Part shown: piece after piece, positions 40,365 to 50,266 of the stretch
How the letters are laid out: each line of letters opens with the position of its first letter
How positions within the stretch are numbered: position 1 is the stretch's first letter
DNA from: Acidobacteriota bacterium
Lineage (GTDB): Bacteria; Acidobacteriota; UBA4820; DSQY01
Length of the DNA: 64,000 bases
Assembly: GCA_021787565.1 (NCBI GenBank)
Contig: JAJYLT010000010.1
Coordinates: 1-64,000, forward strand
Reading direction: 5' to 3'
Notes under the pieces: generated by a model
Seen by the model: only the letters and a program-made list of their open reading frames with translations
Databases searched by the model: none
Told to the model about the DNA's origin: nothing
Translations under genes and position numbers: made by a program

Positions 40365-41300
40365 ATGACGGCGGTAGTCTACGGAGTTCTCTACCTGTGC
40401 GCGGCTGTCTTTGCGATAGCCTGCGTAGCCCGGGCCGTGATGTACGCCAAGGCCCCAATCCATTTGCGCTGGGAACTCTACCCGGTGCCTCACGAAGAGG
40501 CCGCGCGCGTCAAGCACGGGGGCTCCTACTTCGAACAGCTGGACTGGTGGAAGCACCCCTCCAGATTCAATATGGTTGGGGAGCTCTCCTTCATGGTGCC
40601 CGAGATGCTCTTCCTGAAGGCACTCCACGAATTCAACCGGAAGCTGTGGTACCGCTCCTTCCTCTTTCACTTCGGCCTCTACCTGCTCATCGGGACCGTG
40701 GGGCTGGTGATAGTCGCGGCCGTCCTGACGCTGGCCGCGCCGGCCGCCATGGCTGGCGGCCTGGGGCTGGCCCTGCACTGGATGTACATGATCGCCGGAG
40801 TGGTGGGCGGCGCCCTGGCGGTCGTCGGCGCGGTGGCCCTTCTCGTGCGCCGGCTCACCGATCCCGATCTCGTGAACTACACGACGCCGGGCGATCTTTT
40901 CAACCTCTGCTTCTTCCTGGTGGCCTTCGCGTTCATGGCTGCCGGCTATCTGCTGCGCGGCCCCGACGCCCCCGGGGTGGTCCGCCTCACCATTGCCTGG
41001 TTGACCTTCGACACCAGCGCGGCGCTTCCGGGCCCGTGGTCCGCCGGCATCATTCTCTGCGCCCTGCTCGCCGCCTACATTCCGCTCACGCACATGTCGC
41101 ACTTCATCGCTAAGTACTTCACCTACCACTCCGTCCGGTGGGACGATGCCGCCACGGCCAACAACCCCAAGATCGCGGCCAAGCTCGCGGAATACCTGAC
41201 CTACCGGCCGACCTGGTCGGCCCCTCACGTAACGGCCGACGGCAAGCGGAGCTGGGCCGACGTCGCCACGACCAATCCGTGGGAAGGGGGCAAGAAATGA
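40365..41300 (+). CDS. NarI/HmcE/DsrM-like integral membrane protein
   Basis: Multi-TM with NarI-like ordering 'RSFLFHFGLYLLIGTVGLVIVAA...'; overlaps downstream Fe-S gene. Confidence 0.8.
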   Translation: MTAVVYGVLYLCAAVFAIACVARAVMYAKAPIHLRWELYPVPHEEAARVKHGGSYFEQLDWWKHPSRFNMVGELSFMVPEMLFLKALHEFNRKLWYRSFLFHFGLYLLIGTVGLVIVAAVLTLAAPAAMAGGLGLALHWMYMIAGVVGGALAVVGAVALLVRRLTDPDLVNYTTPGDLFNLCFFLVAFAFMAAGYLLRGPDAPGVVRLTIAWLTFDTSAALPGPWSAGIILCALLAAYIPLTHMSHFIAKYFTYHSVRWDDAATANNPKIAAKLAEYLTYRPTWSAPHVTADGKRSWADVATTNPWEGGKK

Positions 41301-42904
41301 AGGCGAAGATCAGGCTCTCGGAGATGTCCCGGAGGGACAGAGCCCCCCTGACCCACGTCGAGAAGAATGATCTTATGCCGCTTCCCGCCCCGCTGCAGGA
41401 TCCGGCGAGCACCCCGAACTGGAAGCCTCTCGCCGATAAGACCAAGGCCGCCGTGGAGTGCGGCCTGGATGACACCTGCGCGCTCAACCTCCCGCAGCCG
41501 AAGACGAAGGAGGAGGAGGACGAGCTGGTCAAGAAGTTCCTCGCAGGCCTCGACAAGCTCTTCACCCGCGAGAACAACTGGACCTTCCTCCAGCCGCTGG
41601 TCCTCACCATGGAGCACTGCGCCAAGTGCCAGACCTGCTCCTCCGCGTGCCACATCTACGAGGCGAGCGGCCAGAACGAGATCTACCGCCCCACCTACCG
41701 CTCGGAGATCCTGCGCCGGCTCTATTTCAAGCACGTCAAGCACGGCGGCCTGCTCTCCGCCTGGCAGCACGGGGACGTCACCGTCAACTGGCCGCTGGTG
41801 GCGCGCCTGGCGGAGCTCTCCTATCGCTGCAACCTCTGCCGCCGTTGCGCCCAGACCTGCCCCATCGGAGCGGACAACGGCCTCGTGGGGCACGAGCTGC
41901 GCAAGCTCTTCAGCATGGAGATGGGGATCAGCGCCAAGGAGTGCCACGACAACGGTTCGGTGCTCCAGCTCAAGGTGGGCTCCTCCACGGGCATGAGCTC
42001 GCTGGTGGTCAAGGACAACATCGAGTTCATCGACGAGGACATGACCGAGAAGACCGGCATCAAGGTGGAGACGCCCTGGGACGTTGAGGGCGCCGATGTC
42101 CTGCTGATCCACAACGCGGGCGAGATCATGGCCTGGCCCGAGAACCCGGGGGCCTTCGCGGTGATCCTGAACGCCGCCGGCATCACCTGGACCCTCTCCT
42201 CCGAGCTGGCGGGGTACGACTCCATCAACTACGGCCTCTGGTACGACGACGCCCAGTTCGCCCGGGTGGCCATCAAGCACGCCGAGGCCGCCAAGAAGCT
42301 GGGGGTCAAGAAGATCGTCCTGGGCGAGTGCGGCCACGCGCACAAGGCGCTCTCCGTCATCGCTGACCGCGTCCTGACCGGCGAACTGAACATCCCCCGC
42401 GAGTCCTCCATGACCCTCCTCAGGGATATCGTGATGAACGACCGCATCAAGCTCGATCCCAGCCGCAACGATTTCCCGGTGACCCTGCACGACCCGTGCA
42501 ATCTGGTGAGGCTCATGGGCGTGGTGGAACCCCAGAGGGAGGTCATCCGCAAGATCTGCCCCCAGTTCCGCGAGATGTGGCCTCACGGGGTGGACAATTA
42601 CTGCTGTGGAGGAGGTTCCGGGTTCGCCATCATGAGCGGAAACAACTTCCAGGACTGGCGGTTCCAGGTGGCCGGCCGGAAGAAGCTGCAGCAGGTCCTG
42701 AACGCCTTCTCCGATTGCCTGGACCCCTCCATCCCCAAATACCTGTGCGCCCCGTGCAGCAACTGCAAGGGCCAGTTCCGAGACATGCTGGCCTATTATG
42801 ACCTGTGGGAGAAGAACAAGATCCTCTACGGAGGCCTCGTGGAGCTCATCGTCAACGCCATGGTGGACGTGAAGCCGGGCTTCATCGAATGGGAGTGGCA
42901 CTGA
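41297..42904 (+). CDS. HdrD/HmcF/DsrK-like (Fe-S)-binding protein with CCG-type domains
   Basis: 'MEHCAKCQTCSSACHIYEASGQ', 'YRCNLCRRCAQTCPIGAD', 'HDPCNLVRL...DNYCCGGGSGFAI', 'CAPCSNCKGQFRDM'. Confidence 0.9.
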   Translation: MKAKIRLSEMSRRDRAPLTHVEKNDLMPLPAPLQDPASTPNWKPLADKTKAAVECGLDDTCALNLPQPKTKEEEDELVKKFLAGLDKLFTRENNWTFLQPLVLTMEHCAKCQTCSSACHIYEASGQNEIYRPTYRSEILRRLYFKHVKHGGLLSAWQHGDVTVNWPLVARLAELSYRCNLCRRCAQTCPIGADNGLVGHELRKLFSMEMGISAKECHDNGSVLQLKVGSSTGMSSLVVKDNIEFIDEDMTEKTGIKVETPWDVEGADVLLIHNAGEIMAWPENPGAFAVILNAAGITWTLSSELAGYDSINYGLWYDDAQFARVAIKHAEAAKKLGVKKIVLGECGHAHKALSVIADRVLTGELNIPRESSMTLLRDIVMNDRIKLDPSRNDFPVTLHDPCNLVRLMGVVEPQREVIRKICPQFREMWPHGVDNYCCGGGSGFAIMSGNNFQDWRFQVAGRKKLQQVLNAFSDCLDPSIPKYLCAPCSNCKGQFRDMLAYYDLWEKNKILYGGLVELIVNAMVDVKPGFIEWEWH

Positions 42905-42996
42905 GGCAGTGAGAAGTGAAAAGCAAAGAGCGAAAAGGAGGGGCGACGTAAAGGCCGATTTTATTCTCGCGCTTTAGCTCTTGCCTCTTACGTCTC

Positions 42997-43031
42997 ACTT
43001 CTTACTTCTTACTTCTTACTTCTTACTTCTC
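42997..43031. repeat. 7-bp tandem repeat (ACTTCTT) x5
   Basis: Four perfect units plus ACTTCTC. Confidence 0.9.
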
Positions 43032-43056
43032 ACTGACCCTTAGAGGGGGATCCAAG

Positions 43057-43431
43057 ATGGCGAAGAAGATTCTGGTGGTGGATGACGAGCCGGACGTGGT
43101 CACCTACCTGGCGTCGGTGCTGAGGGATAACGGCTATGAGGCGCTCGAAGCCTTCAACGGCGAAGAGGCCATGGAGAAGGTGCTGAAGGACCGCCCCGAC
43201 CTGGTCACGCTGGACATCACCATGCCCGAAATGACGGGGGTCAAGGCCTATCGAAAGATGAAGGAGGACCCGGGCCTCTCCAAAATTCCTGTGGTGATCG
43301 TGACCGGGGTCTCCCACGAATTCAAGCAGTTCATCTCCACCCGCTCGCAGGTGCCCGCCCCCGAAGGATACATCGAGAAACCGGTGAAGCCGGAGGAGCT
43401 GCTCGCCGAAGTGCGGCGCCTTTTGGGCTGA
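43057..43431 (+). CDS. Single-domain response regulator
   Basis: 'KKILVVDDEPDVVTYLASVLRDNGYEALEAFNGEEAMEKVLKDRPDLVTLDITMPEMTGVKAY'; ends after the receiver. Confidence 0.92.
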   Translation: MAKKILVVDDEPDVVTYLASVLRDNGYEALEAFNGEEAMEKVLKDRPDLVTLDITMPEMTGVKAYRKMKEDPGLSKIPVVIVTGVSHEFKQFISTRSQVPAPEGYIEKPVKPEELLAEVRRLLG

Positions 43432-43746
43432 GCTGCCACCGGCCACGGTGATCCCTCCCCGCGACTGGCCAGCTCCAGAGCGTGGCATCGAACCCGGGGC
43501 GTAGCACTGTAACCCGAGTATCCACGTAGCAAGGAACGGAACAGTCGGTCGAGAACACCTTATTTTACAGGCATCAACAAAGGAAGTCCCCCGCTTCACG
43601 GCCACGCCCGTGAACTGAGTATCCTCTCTCGGCTGAAGCACCCAAGACTACAACCCCCTGAAAACACTCGGATTCCACCGGATGAGGCTTGCTGGCACCT
43701 TCTTTGCGCTTGGTTCTCCAGGCAGTATGCGGAGGGGCGCCTCATC

Positions 43747-44133
43747 ATGGGCAACCGGGTCGCAAAACTTGTATTCTTCGCCGTTTTGGGCTGTGTTGGC
43801 CTCGCTCTGGGGCCGAGCCTTCTCGCCTCCCCGGTGGCCCCCTCGTTGCCGGAGCGGCCCGCAGGCAGTGGAAGTCTCTTGCAAACGCCGGATGGGCGAG
43901 ACCCCCTCGACATGTCCCTGTCGCTGCCCGGCGATGACGCACAGACAGGTCCCGACGAGGATGACGACTCTTCCAGTGACAGCGATGGTCCCCTTTTCGG
44001 CCTGATTGCTCTCGTCATTTCACCTCTCCTTCCCGAAGCCCCTCACTCCGAGCGGGCGTCCCTCCCCACCACCCCTTGGGTCCCCGGCCGGGGTACGGTC
44101 CTCCGAAAGAGAATCCTGAAAAAATCCTGGTAG
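43747..44133 (+). CDS. Hypothetical small protein with signal peptide and acidic region
   Basis: 'MGNRVAKLVFFAVLGCVGLALGPSLLAS...DDAQTGPDEDDDSSSDSDGPLFGLIALVISPLL'. Confidence 0.4.
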   Translation: MGNRVAKLVFFAVLGCVGLALGPSLLASPVAPSLPERPAGSGSLLQTPDGRDPLDMSLSLPGDDAQTGPDEDDDSSSDSDGPLFGLIALVISPLLPEAPHSERASLPTTPWVPGRGTVLRKRILKKSW

Positions 44134-44329
44134 GCCCGCCACGGGTGGCCGCAGAACCTGCAGGTCCCCCCCACGACCTCCACGACCGCCTGGCGTAGCA
44201 AACGCCGTGTCGTACGCAGCCTGAGTCCTGTTTGACCGCATGAACCCGCAGTTCTTGGCCCCGCACGCCGCCTGCTGGTGGAGTTCGAGGAGGGGTCTTT
44301 TCTGCAGCGTTAACCTAGGGAGGTAGGGA

Positions 44330-47300
44330 ATGCACTCAAAACCACCGTTTCTCGTCATAACCTGGCTAGCCCTTGCTGGCCTGCTTTCCGCCCATTCCGC
44401 CTGGGCCCAGTGCGGGGTGGAACGCTGGTCGGTGAAAACCGGCACCGACGCCGACGCCGGCCTCGTTAACCTCTCCGCCGTCACGGCTGCGACCATCCCC
44501 TATCTGGCCAGCCTGGCCACGCCATCATCCCTTCCGTCGAACAACCGCATCCAACCCACCGAGGTGACGGTCTTTCAGCTCACCTGTACGCTCGTCGAAT
44601 TCAAGCTCGAGAACGACTCGGACTATCACCTGGTCTTGAGTGACGGGGCGGGCAACACCATGATTGCCGAGATTCCCTCGCCCGGCTGCGTGGGAGCGGG
44701 CAGCCCCTTCTCGGGGGCCATTTCAGCCGCTCGACAGACCTTCGACGCGTCCTACACAGCCACGGGCACCATGAAGACGGTGAATGTCCCCGTCCAGGTG
44801 TCGGGCGTGGGCTTCTTCGACTTTATCCACGGCCAGACGGGAGTAGCGCCCAACGGCATCGAGCTTCACCCCGTTCTCAACATCGCCTTCAACCCCAGCC
44901 AGTCTCCGGACTTCTCACTCTCCGCGAGCCCGGCTTCAATCTCCGTCCAGCAGGGGGCCTCGGGCACGGTGAACGTCTCCACCGCGGCCGCGGGCGGGTT
45001 CAACTCGGCGGTGACCCTCTCAGCCTCGGGCCTTCCCTCCGGCGCGAGCGCGAGCTTCAGCCCCGCCTCCATCGCGGCACCCGGTTCCGGCTCCTCCACC
45101 CTGGCCATTTCGGCCGGAACCTCCACGCCCACGGCTTCCTCCCCCGTAACCGTGACCGCCTCAGGCGGCGGCAAGAGCCACAGCGCATCCGTGGCCCTCA
45201 CGATCACCGGTCCGGCGCCTGCGGGGGGCGTGACGGACGGCGGGTTCGAGAGCGGCCTGACGGGCTGGACGGCGGGCTCTGGCTCGGGCACCGTGGCGCC
45301 GGTGGCTTCCACGGGGAAGAAGCACTCGGGCAGCTACTCGGCCTATCTGGCGGGGAGCGGGGGCGGATCGGCGACCAACTGCATCCTGTACCAGAACGTG
45401 ACGGTTCCGGCCGGCGGCGGGACGCTCTCCTTCTGGTACTACCCGATCTCTCCGGACACGATCACGTACGACTGGCAGGAGGTGGACATCTGCAACACGA
45501 GCGGCACCGTGCTCGCGAACGTGATGAAGGTATGCAGCAACACCCAGGCGTGGACGCAGGCGACGTACAGCCTGGCCGCCTACGCGAACCAGACGATTCA
45601 GCTCAGGTTCACGGTGCACGACGACGGGTACTCCGGGGACCAGACGAACATGTACGTGGACGACGTGGCGGTTACGGCGCCGGCGTCCGCATACAGCATT
45701 TCCGGCACGATTACCTCGGGTGGCACGGGCCTTTCGGGCGTGACCGTCACGGCGGGCACCGCCTCGGCGACGACCAGCTCCACCGGCGCATATACGATCT
45801 CCGGCTTGGCGAACGGCACCTACACGGTAGCCCCGAGCCTCTCCGGCTACACCTTCACCCCGGCGAGCGCCTCCGAGACGGTGAACGGCGCCGACATCAC
45901 GGGCGTGAACTTCACGGCCACGGCCAACCCGCCCTCCACTTACAGCATCTCCGGTACGATCACCTCGGGCGGCTCCGGCCTGTCGGGCGTGACGGTGACC
46001 GCGGGTTCCGCCTCGGCCACCACCAACAGCTCGGGCGCCTACACGGTCTCTGGCTTGGCGAACGGCACCTACACGGTGACCCCGACCCTGAGCGGCTATA
46101 CCTTTTCCCCCGCCAGCGCCTCCGAGACGGTGAGCGGCGCCAACATCACGGGCGTGAACTTCACGGCCGCGGCTTCTGGCGGCACGGGTCTCACCAACGG
46201 CGGGTTCGAGAGCGGCCTGACGGGCTGGACGGCGGGCACGGGCTCGGGCACCGTGGCGCCGGTGGCTTCCACGGGGAAGAAGCACTCGGGCAGCTACTCG
46301 GCCTATCTGGCGGGGAGCGGGGGCGGATCGGCGACCAACTGCATCCTGTACCAGAACGTGACGGTTCCGGCCGGCGGCGGGACGCTCTCCTTCTGGTACT
46401 ACCCGATCTCTCCGGACACGATCACGTACGACTGGCAGGAGGTGGACATCTGCAACACGAGCGGCACCGTGCTCGCGAACGTGATGAAGGTATGCAGCAA
46501 CGCCCAGGCGTGGACCAACAAGACCTTCAGTCTTGCATCCTACGCGGGCCAGACGATCCAGATTCGGTTCACGGACCACGATGACGGCTACTCGGGCGAC
46601 CAGACGAACATGTACGTGGACGACGTAACGATCACGGCCCCGGCAGCGACCTACACCGTCTCGGGCACCATCACCTACAACGGCTCGGGTCTCTCGGGGG
46701 TGACGGTCACGGCGGGCTCCGCCTCGGCCACGACGAACAGCTCCGGTGCCTATACCATCAGCGGTCTGGCCAACGGCACCTACACCGTGACGCCCGGCCT
46801 GGCGGGCTACACCTTCACGCCCGCTAGCGCCTCCGAAACGGTGAACGGCGCCAATATCACGGGCGTCAACTTCACCGCCGCGGTGGCGAGCGGTCCCGCA
46901 ACCCTCTTCAGCGACGGCTTCGAAAGCACGACGGGTTGGGGCTCGGTTTCGGTCTCAGGCTCAACGGCTTCGTGGTCCCAGGCCGCCTCGGGCTCCTACC
47001 CGAGCGCATCGCCTCACGGCGGCTCTTACCTCGCGGACTTCAACTCTTACAGCGCGAACGCCGGTGACACGGCAAGAATCTACCGGACCTCCGGCTTCGC
47101 CGTGGCGGGCACCTACACGACGGTGACCCTGACCTTTTGGATGTACCACGATACGGGCTACTCCAGCTACAACGACCAGGTGCAGGTGCAGGTCTCCACG
47201 AACGGCACCACGTGGACCAACGTGGGTTCGCCCGTCTCCCGCTACAACGGCTCCACCGGCTGGGCGCAGGCCACCGTGGACCTGAGCGCCTACAAGGGCC

Positions 47301-47383
47301 AGACGGTCTACCTGGGCTTCCTCGGCATCAGCGCCTACGGCAACGACGAGTACCTCGACGATGTAAGCGTCGTGGCCCAATAG
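44330..47383 (+). CDS. Secreted multi-domain protein with carboxypeptidase-regulatory-like repeats and duplicated modules
   Basis: Signal peptide; three 'SGTITSGG.GLSGVTVTAGSASATT...GVNFTA' modules; duplicated 'GGFESGLTGWTAGSGSGTVAPVASTGKKHSGSYSAYLAGSGGGSATNC' module. Confidence 0.85.
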   Translation: MHSKPPFLVITWLALAGLLSAHSAWAQCGVERWSVKTGTDADAGLVNLSAVTAATIPYLASLATPSSLPSNNRIQPTEVTVFQLTCTLVEFKLENDSDYHLVLSDGAGNTMIAEIPSPGCVGAGSPFSGAISAARQTFDASYTATGTMKTVNVPVQVSGVGFFDFIHGQTGVAPNGIELHPVLNIAFNPSQSPDFSLSASPASISVQQGASGTVNVSTAAAGGFNSAVTLSASGLPSGASASFSPASIAAPGSGSSTLAISAGTSTPTASSPVTVTASGGGKSHSASVALTITGPAPAGGVTDGGFESGLTGWTAGSGSGTVAPVASTGKKHSGSYSAYLAGSGGGSATNCILYQNVTVPAGGGTLSFWYYPISPDTITYDWQEVDICNTSGTVLANVMKVCSNTQAWTQATYSLAAYANQTIQLRFTVHDDGYSGDQTNMYVDDVAVTAPASAYSISGTITSGGTGLSGVTVTAGTASATTSSTGAYTISGLANGTYTVAPSLSGYTFTPASASETVNGADITGVNFTATANPPSTYSISGTITSGGSGLSGVTVTAGSASATTNSSGAYTVSGLANGTYTVTPTLSGYTFSPASASETVSGANITGVNFTAAASGGTGLTNGGFESGLTGWTAGTGSGTVAPVASTGKKHSGSYSAYLAGSGGGSATNCILYQNVTVPAGGGTLSFWYYPISPDTITYDWQEVDICNTSGTVLANVMKVCSNAQAWTNKTFSLASYAGQTIQIRFTDHDDGYSGDQTNMYVDDVTITAPAATYTVSGTITYNGSGLSGVTVTAGSASATTNSSGAYTISGLANGTYTVTPGLAGYTFTPASASETVNGANITGVNFTAAVASGPATLFSDGFESTTGWGSVSVSGSTASWSQAASGSYPSASPHGGSYLADFNSYSANAGDTARIYRTSGFAVAGTYTTVTLTFWMYHDTGYSSYNDQVQVQVSTNGTTWTNVGSPVSRYNGSTGWAQATVDLSAYKGQTVYLGFLGISAYGNDEYLDDVSVVAQ
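45240..45555 (+). repeat. Internal direct repeat, copy A
   Basis: Near-identical to 46200-46515 at a fixed 960-bp offset; about 3 mismatches seen. Confidence 0.95.
46200..46515 (+). repeat. Internal direct repeat, copy B
   Basis: See copy A. Confidence 0.95.
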
Positions 47384-47389
47384 ACCAGT

Positions 47390-47429
47390 AGCGGCCGGGC
47401 CGCCCCTGTCCCGGGGCGGCCCGGCCGCT
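47390..47429 (+). terminator. Very stable hairpin after secreted protein gene
   Basis: Perfect 17-bp stem AGCGGCCGGGCCGCCCC/GGGGCGGCCCGGCCGCT with 6-nt loop; weak T-tract. Confidence 0.65.
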
Positions 47430-47575
47430 CGTTGCTGCGTGGGGGCGCCTTCGGGCAGCAGCGGTGCTGGGAGCGGGGCCGGCCACTGCTGAGCCGCGTT
47501 GTATTGCTACCGGGGTCGTCGCGACATCGCGAAGCAACGGGAAGATTGGGCTACGATAGGTTCCTTCAATGGGAG

Positions 47576-49747
47576 ATGCCCGTGAATTCCAGGTTGGCCG
47601 AAGAGCAGCGGGCCCTGGAGGATCATCATGAAACTCCCCGCAGTTCCCCGCGGCGGCCTCTTGAAGCTATCCTACCGTCAGCCCTAAGCCTTGCCTTTAT
47701 CACCTTGAACGCCATTTCCCCACTCGCCCAGGAGAACATCGAGCTTCAGCCGGCCACCGTGCCGCCCTCGGGATCTTCCGAGGTCGTCGTTACGGCCCCG
47801 CGCTTGGCGTTACCCCTGAAGGACGTACCCGCAGCGGTCAGCACGGTGGACCTGACAAGACTGCAGTCCATGCCCCGTTCCGTTTCTGCCGACGAGGCCC
47901 TCTCGCTCGTCCCCGGCGTCAAGGTGGAAAACCAGACCGACGACGAACGCGTCCACCTTTCCATTCGCGGCCAGGGCATTCTAACGGAACACGGCATCCG
48001 CGGCATTCAGATTGTTCTTGACGGTCTGCCGCTCAACGATCCGACCGGCTTTGCCCCGGATCTCTTTGATGTGGATTGGGCTGCCGTACGGCGTGTGGAG
48101 ATCCTACGCGGTCCCCAAGCGTCACTTTATGGCGGTGGAGCGGCGGGCGGCGTCATCGCCATCACCACCCGCGACGGCCGCGACGATCCCGATCCTCACC
48201 AAGCCGAAGCGGCCCTTGGCAGCTACGGCTTCTGGAAGCTCTTCGGCGAGACCGCGGGCTGGAGCGGCAGCAGCGACTACCGGATCTCCGCATCCCGCAC
48301 CATGTCCGATGGATGGCGCGAACATGCCCGCTTCTTCTGTTCCAACGCCTGCGGGAAGTTCCGCTGGGCCCTGACACCCGCCTTTCAGCTCACTGCCATC
48401 GTCATCGGCACCGACGCCTTCAATGAGAATCCCGAGGGCCTGAACGTGGCACAGGTCCGCCTGGACCCTCGCCAGCCCAACCCCGACTCCACTACCTACA
48501 ACGAGTTCCAGCACACCAAACGGGGCACCATGGGGCTCGTCGGACGTTATCGCATGGCTCCAGGGCAGGAGCTGAGCTTCACTGCCTACGTTCGCAGGAC
48601 ACAGTACACCGAATCGGTGCCCTCGGACGTGGACCACCGAACGTTCGACAATCCCGGCACGACCGTCCTGTACAGGCTAACCACGGGCCGCGGCCCGCGA
48701 ACCAACTCCTTGACCGCAGGGGCGGACTTCTGTTGGCAGACCATTGAAGATTACTCGCACCCCAACCTGGGCGGTGCCATCCAGGGCCCCGTCCTCACCT
48801 CAAACCAGACGATCCGCCAGCGCTCGGCCGGCGCGTACCTGATGGACACGCTGGAGATCGAGGGCGGCTGGGGCATCTTCGGCAGCGTCCGAGACGACCA
48901 CATCCACAACGGCCTTACCGATCACCTTCAGGCCGGCGGGCTCGACCTTTCCGGCGCGCGCGACTTCCATCAGACCACGGGCCGCGCCGGGGTCACCTGG
49001 AACCCCCGCGAGGCCCTGGGATTCTACGCGTCGTGGGGCCAGGGCTTCCTCCCTCCGGCTACGGAGGAGCTCTACGCGAACCCCGACCACATCGGCGGAT
49101 TCAACGAACACCTCGTCCCGGCTACCTCCACAGACGAGGAGATCGGGGTGCGCGGCAGGCGGGGCGAGGTCCTGGCCTACGACGCGGACGTCTTCCTGCT
49201 GAATACCCGTAACGACTTCGAGCGCTATCGGGTACCCGGCCGGCCGCTCGAAACCTTCTACCGCAACGCCGGGGCCACCCGCCGGTACGGTCTTGAGGCG
49301 AGCCTCACCTGGCGCCCCGCCGAACCCTTGCGCGTCCATGCGGCCTACACTTACTCCCATTTCTCCTACCATGACCTGAACAGCTTGGCCTTCGGCGACG
49401 CCACGGGCCACTGGCTGCCCGATTCGCCCGCACACATGGGAGGCGTGGACGTTGCCTACTCGCCAGCGTCGCGCCTGACGCTCGGCCTCTCCACCTACAG
49501 CCAGAGCCGCCAGTACGTGGATCCCACCAACCTCACCTGGATCGGAGGCTACACCCTCGTGAGCCTCCGGCTCGCCTACCGGTTCCACGCGCACCCGTGG
49601 CCCGTGGAGGCTCTAGCAACCCTCCGCAACCTATTGGACAAGCGTTACATCGCCTTCACCGAGCCCGATCCCGACGGCTACTCCTACCAGCCCGGTCCGG
49701 GGCGGGAAATCTTTCTGGGCCTTCGCGTGCGATTCGGGAGACGGTGA
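47576..49747 (+). CDS. TonB-dependent outer-membrane receptor
   Basis: Plug 'SADEALSLVPGVKVENQTDDERVHLSIRGQG...VDWAAVRRVEILRGPQASLYGGGAAGGVIAITTRDG'; C-terminal 'YQPGPGREIFLGLRVRF'. Start uncertain. Confidence 0.92.
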   Translation: MPVNSRLAEEQRALEDHHETPRSSPRRPLEAILPSALSLAFITLNAISPLAQENIELQPATVPPSGSSEVVVTAPRLALPLKDVPAAVSTVDLTRLQSMPRSVSADEALSLVPGVKVENQTDDERVHLSIRGQGILTEHGIRGIQIVLDGLPLNDPTGFAPDLFDVDWAAVRRVEILRGPQASLYGGGAAGGVIAITTRDGRDDPDPHQAEAALGSYGFWKLFGETAGWSGSSDYRISASRTMSDGWREHARFFCSNACGKFRWALTPAFQLTAIVIGTDAFNENPEGLNVAQVRLDPRQPNPDSTTYNEFQHTKRGTMGLVGRYRMAPGQELSFTAYVRRTQYTESVPSDVDHRTFDNPGTTVLYRLTTGRGPRTNSLTAGADFCWQTIEDYSHPNLGGAIQGPVLTSNQTIRQRSAGAYLMDTLEIEGGWGIFGSVRDDHIHNGLTDHLQAGGLDLSGARDFHQTTGRAGVTWNPREALGFYASWGQGFLPPATEELYANPDHIGGFNEHLVPATSTDEEIGVRGRRGEVLAYDADVFLLNTRNDFERYRVPGRPLETFYRNAGATRRYGLEASLTWRPAEPLRVHAAYTYSHFSYHDLNSLAFGDATGHWLPDSPAHMGGVDVAYSPASRLTLGLSTYSQSRQYVDPTNLTWIGGYTLVSLRLAYRFHAHPWPVEALATLRNLLDKRYIAFTEPDPDGYSYQPGPGREIFLGLRVRFGRR

Positions 49748-50032
49748 ACGAAAGCGCAATCGGGTCAGGCTTCACTAGCGCATTCCGGATGCCGCTAGTT
49801 GGACCATCCGCCCGGCCCCTTTGCACGGGCGCTGTCAGGCACTGACGCCTTGAGCCGCAAGCCGCCGGACCGTATCGCTGGGGGGAGGAAGATGCGGCAG
49901 AGGGAGCGTCATACGATGCACTCCGCGGCAGAGGCGTGCGCGTGTGTTGCAATGTGCTACGCCAACGCCTTAGCCTTGATGCACGGGCCAGGGGAGGGCC
50001 GCCGGCGCGGCCCCGGGTCCTGAGGACTGGGC

Positions 50033-50266
50033 ATGGACCCGAAGAGACTGGACTCCCGTTGCTTCCCTCTCGTATTGGACGAGGAGGTCCTGGGCCGCCG
50101 TCGCGACTCCATCTTCCGGACCAGCCTGTGCAAGACCGTCTGCGCCTTGCGCCGGAGCATCGCCGCGGGGGAGATGGCACACAACGGCCGGGTGCGCATC
50201 CACCGCTCCACCCTTCTGAGAAAAATGCGCCGCCATGGTCTCCTTTCACCGGGAGACGGCCCATGA
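50033..50266 (+). CDS. Small hypothetical protein with Fis-like C-terminal helix
   Basis: '...NGRVRIHRSTLLRKMRRHGLL' resembles the recognition helix of Fis-type HTH; stop overlaps start of 50263 gene. Confidence 0.6.
   Translation: MDPKRLDSRCFPLVLDEEVLGRRRDSIFRTSLCKTVCALRRSIAAGEMAHNGRVRIHRSTLLRKMRRHGLLSPGDGP

Noticed and set aside
41297-42904. Firm assignment as DsrK
   Set aside because: Cys motifs fit several HdrD-like families (HmcF, TmcB, DsrK); no dsr genes in the window, so left generic.
47430-47575. Cobalamin riboswitch before the TonB receptor
   Set aside because: No convincing B12-box or conserved core was seen upstream; covariance search would be needed before any claim.
49799-50023. 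ORF between the TonB receptor and the small Fis-helix ORF
   Set aside because: No motif, poor composition, no clear ribosome-binding site; not supported as a gene.
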